Source: Fragilaria crotonensis (taxonomy: Eukaryota; Bacillariophyta; Fragilariophyceae; Fragilariales; Fragilariaceae). From it: 60,048 nucleotides of DNA. Below, piece by piece: positions 57,959 through 60,048 of this stretch (the first letter of the stretch is position 1; the number at the start of each line of letters is the position of its first letter). The DNA is taken from assembly GCA_022925895.1 (NCBI GenBank), contig JAKSYS010000372.1:1-60048 (forward strand), written 5' to 3'. The notes under the pieces were generated by a model, which saw only the letters and a list, made by a program, of their open reading frames with translations, ran no database searches and was not told the DNA's origin. The translations under genes were made by a program, and so were the position numbers.

Positions 57959-58766
57959 GATTGCAAGATGTCGCTGTTGTAGATAGAATGTCAGAGAATA
58001 ATCTCGTTATTTGTTTTAATGCTTGTTGTGCGAAGGAAAGTTCAGACGACCGATGTCTATCAGTAGCGCAAGTACTCTCTACTGTGTTGGTTCTGGTGCA
58101 CAATTAACGACCTGCGTTGTGAAGGGAAACCACAGCATCGAGCGGTTTCTTTGGCGGACAGGGAAAAAGATCCTCTCGGAAGGTGGTCCTGTGCGGCGTC
58201 GGGCGTCGGAAGGATTCGAGAGAACGGCGTACGATCGGCATTTTCTTTCACTACCAGAGATATAGTACCAGGTATGTACGCTGTACTACCGTCCTTTTGT
58301 ACACATTCAATACCGTAACCAGTATGATAGAACTTCGGTACCAGTACTTGAAGTACTTATACCGTAACAGGTACGATAGCAACGTTCACTTGGATCGAGG
58401 GAATTCCCTGTCATTCTGACTTCAGGGAGTACAGTACAACGTGCCACTTGGTATTTCAGTACCAGGTGTACAGTCGATCAGAACGCTACCGTTACGACAT
58501 GGTACAGTACTGTCCGTGTTGATGCGGGACACTGGGAAGCACAGGGAAGCCACGAAAGCTTGCTTCGAGATTCGAGCGCATACAAATTACTTGTAGTGGT
58601 ATAATGGTGTATACTGTATACTGTGTTTGCCGAGTGCGCGATTAAATAATAAATGCAACCTATTCGGCGGCAGACTGTTCGCAGATCTCGCATTTCGCGT
58701 TTCCGTCATACTACGAGTAAGAGCTGATCGGTGACTTGCGCATTCGATTGTGATTGCATTGATATC
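57959..58766. other. GTAC-rich intergenic spacer between divergent genes
   Basis: Between the prohibitin and gamma-glutamyl cyclotransferase starts. About 13 GTAC words occur in 58265-58510, many inside longer near-palindromes such as GGTACCAGTACTTGAAGTAC. No gene supported. Confidence 0.6.
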
Positions 58767-59135
58767 ATGCTGCACAAAATCTTTGTCTATGGCACCCTCA
58801 AACGAGGTGGCAGGTTGCATCACAACTTGGCTCCCAACAAGCACAAGAATTCTCGATTCGTTTGCGAAGATACCGTCTCAAACTGCGATCTTTACATGAT
58901 TCAATGGTATCCGGGAGTGGATGACGGCGACGGGATCGTCGGTGGCGAAGTGTATGAAATTGATGAGCCGATGCTCGCACGAATGGACGAGTTGGAAGAT
59001 GAAGGGATATTGTACCGTAGAACCTTGAAAACGACGCAATCCGGGCATGATGTCTGGATCTACATGTACTTGGGAGACGTGGATCCTGCGAGTAAGGTCG
59101 TGTCTGGGATCTTTGACGTAGCGTCGAGTGCCTGA
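58767..59135 (+). CDS. AIG2-like gamma-glutamyl cyclotransferase family protein
   Basis: 122 aa. ATG at 58767 chosen because it directly precedes the conserved start HKIFVYGTLKRGG; the frame extends 12 codons upstream without similarity. The fold closes around the substrate loop YGTLK and a catalytic Glu within MLARMDELED. Other family landmarks are VGGEVYEIDE and the C-terminal WIYMYLG. Members release 5-oxoproline from gamma-glutamyl amines or peptides, in glutathione turnover or removal of isopeptide crosslinks. Exact substrate unknown. Frame intact. Confidence 0.88.
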   Translation: MLHKIFVYGTLKRGGRLHHNLAPNKHKNSRFVCEDTVSNCDLYMIQWYPGVDDGDGIVGGEVYEIDEPMLARMDELEDEGILYRRTLKTTQSGHDVWIYMYLGDVDPASKVVSGIFDVASSA

Positions 59136-59284
59136 TGTTATGTGTTGGAAACAGAGAAAATGTAGAGTGACACTGTTACCACTAGTTGTTGTTTGTAGTA
59201 GTATTTATACTGATGGCTGTTGTAAAGTACCGTTACTGCAATAGGAGTTAGTATACTAGTAGTAATCTTTAGAGCAACTAACAA

Positions 59285-60009
59285 TTAGAGCACATTCATG
59301 GAAATAATCTCGACAGACTGAACCTCATCCTCCATCGCCTCAATCGCCTCCTGAACTTCGTCTGACGAGTTATCCACTCCCATGACAAAGGTGGTTTGAA
59401 TCTTTTTAATGCCAAAAGCAACATCGATCAATTGGCAATTCTCTCCCCACTTGAGTCCAGGCTGCACCACGGTAGTGGTAATTTTCTTCCACAATTCCAT
59501 AAGGTCTTGTTCAATGGAAAATGGCTTGATTTCGATTCCCACCAAGGTGCGCTGTTTGGCTTCCTTCTGCTTCGTACGTTCCTCTGCTTCTTGAGACGGG
59601 CGAGCATGTCGGGCGAGATTCCTGTGGTTCTTCATCTTCCGCCTCCTCATCATCGTCACCAAAACATCAAAGTCATCATCATCGTCTGCTGGCTTCTTCT
59701 TCGCCGGTGGAGCAGGAGCCGCCTTGTGCGGCGGCAGCTACAGGTGCTGGAGGACAGGAGTCGGAACGACACCTCCCGAAAGTGCCGCAATGTGAATGTA
59801 CCAACGGTGCATGAGGATACTGGTAGCATCGGGACAAACGCCGGCAAACTTGGCAAAGACCTCCGAATCAGCAGGGAGAAAGAGTATCCTTCAATGTAGG
59901 ACTTGAGGCCCATGAAACCGCTAAAGGCGGCAAGGCCCTTTTCGGTGGAAACGTCAAACCAGCAAGAGGAAAATGGTGTGAGAGGGTGGGGAGGGCGTCA
60001 CAGTGACAT
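59285..60009 (-). CDS. Elongation factor 1B, beta/delta-type GEF subunit (several frameshifts)
   Basis: Probable ATG at 60009 (MSL, then a short apparent intron to about 59953). An N-terminal GST-C-like segment follows: GFMGLKSYIEGYS, ADSEVFAKFAG, MHRWYIHIAAL. An Ala/Pro/Lys and acidic linker (KKKPADDDDDFDV) comes next. The C-terminal EF1-GNE domain (59595-59285) reads TLVGIEIKPFS, LMELWKKI, LKWGENCQLIDVAFGIKK and ends DEVQSVEIISMNVL. The protein recharges eEF1A with GTP during translation. The frame breaks near 59872, near 59740, in a T-run near 59665 and near 59612. Each break is a single-base indel with conserved sequence continuing in the next frame. For an essential gene this points to poor consensus quality near the window end. 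Confidence 0.88.
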
Positions 60010-60048
60010 CTTGAGTGCATTAATCCTAGGGATCGCATTGGAGGAACC

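Overview
The window looks like nuclear DNA of a pennate-type diatom or a close stramenopile. The evidence is short GT-AG introns, diatom-style DUF6824-like modules, a plastid-type rhomboid, a PdxS-type vitamin B6 enzyme in a eukaryotic gene structure, and genes on both strands separated by long AT/GTAC-rich spacers. The species cannot be named from the sequence alone.

Left part (1-23 kb) is dominated by mobile DNA. Positions 1-8060 hold three tandem arrays of 72/73-bp units, each unit with a palindromic core. The first array is inverted relative to the other two. Between them lie a 2OG-Fe(II) dioxygenase-like gene and a long multidomain gene (GNAT acetyltransferase, a degenerate C48-like protease region, KSPAR repeats, two DUF6824-like segments and a C-terminal zinc finger). 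Next is a broken gene for a two-domain, bacterial-type amino-acid-binding protein (8828-10888). A 7.5-kb Mutator-like element follows (11424-18923), with ~490-bp terminal inverted repeats, an Ulp1-protease/transposase fusion, and a second, unrelated 2OG dioxygenase-like gene. A PIF/Harbinger transposase and its companion protein come next (19106-22862). The companion ends in the same zinc-finger module as the 1-8 kb element.

Middle part (23-40 kb) is a long gene-poor stretch, an intact two-exon PDXS gene, a small fascin-like repeat protein, and a 0.5-kb tandem duplication. One copy of the duplication has been hit by two datable insertions: a hAT-type element with a perfect 8-bp target duplication, and a Harbinger-type MITE with a TTA duplication. 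The undisturbed copy next door preserves both empty sites. PRA1 and DGAT2 genes are convergent, followed by a decayed Tc1/mariner-like transposase.

Right part (40-60 kb) is a normal gene-dense region: a secreted/membrane protein of unknown function, a GT60-type GlcNAc transferase, a chromate-transporter family protein, a rhomboid protease, a DNMT3-like cytosine-5 DNA methyltransferase, a TPC1-like two-pore channel with EF hands, a PA28 proteasome activator, a SNARE, prohibitin, an AIG2-like gamma-glutamyl cyclotransferase and eEF1B.

Single-base frameshifts, most in short homopolymers, recur both in transposon genes and in presumably essential genes (prohibitin, eEF1B, DNMT3-like). Many are therefore probably consensus errors of a long-read assembly rather than true gene decay. 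The most interesting theme is that two different mobile elements each carry their own TET/JBP-like dioxygenase candidate, in a genome segment that also encodes a DNMT3-like methyltransferase.
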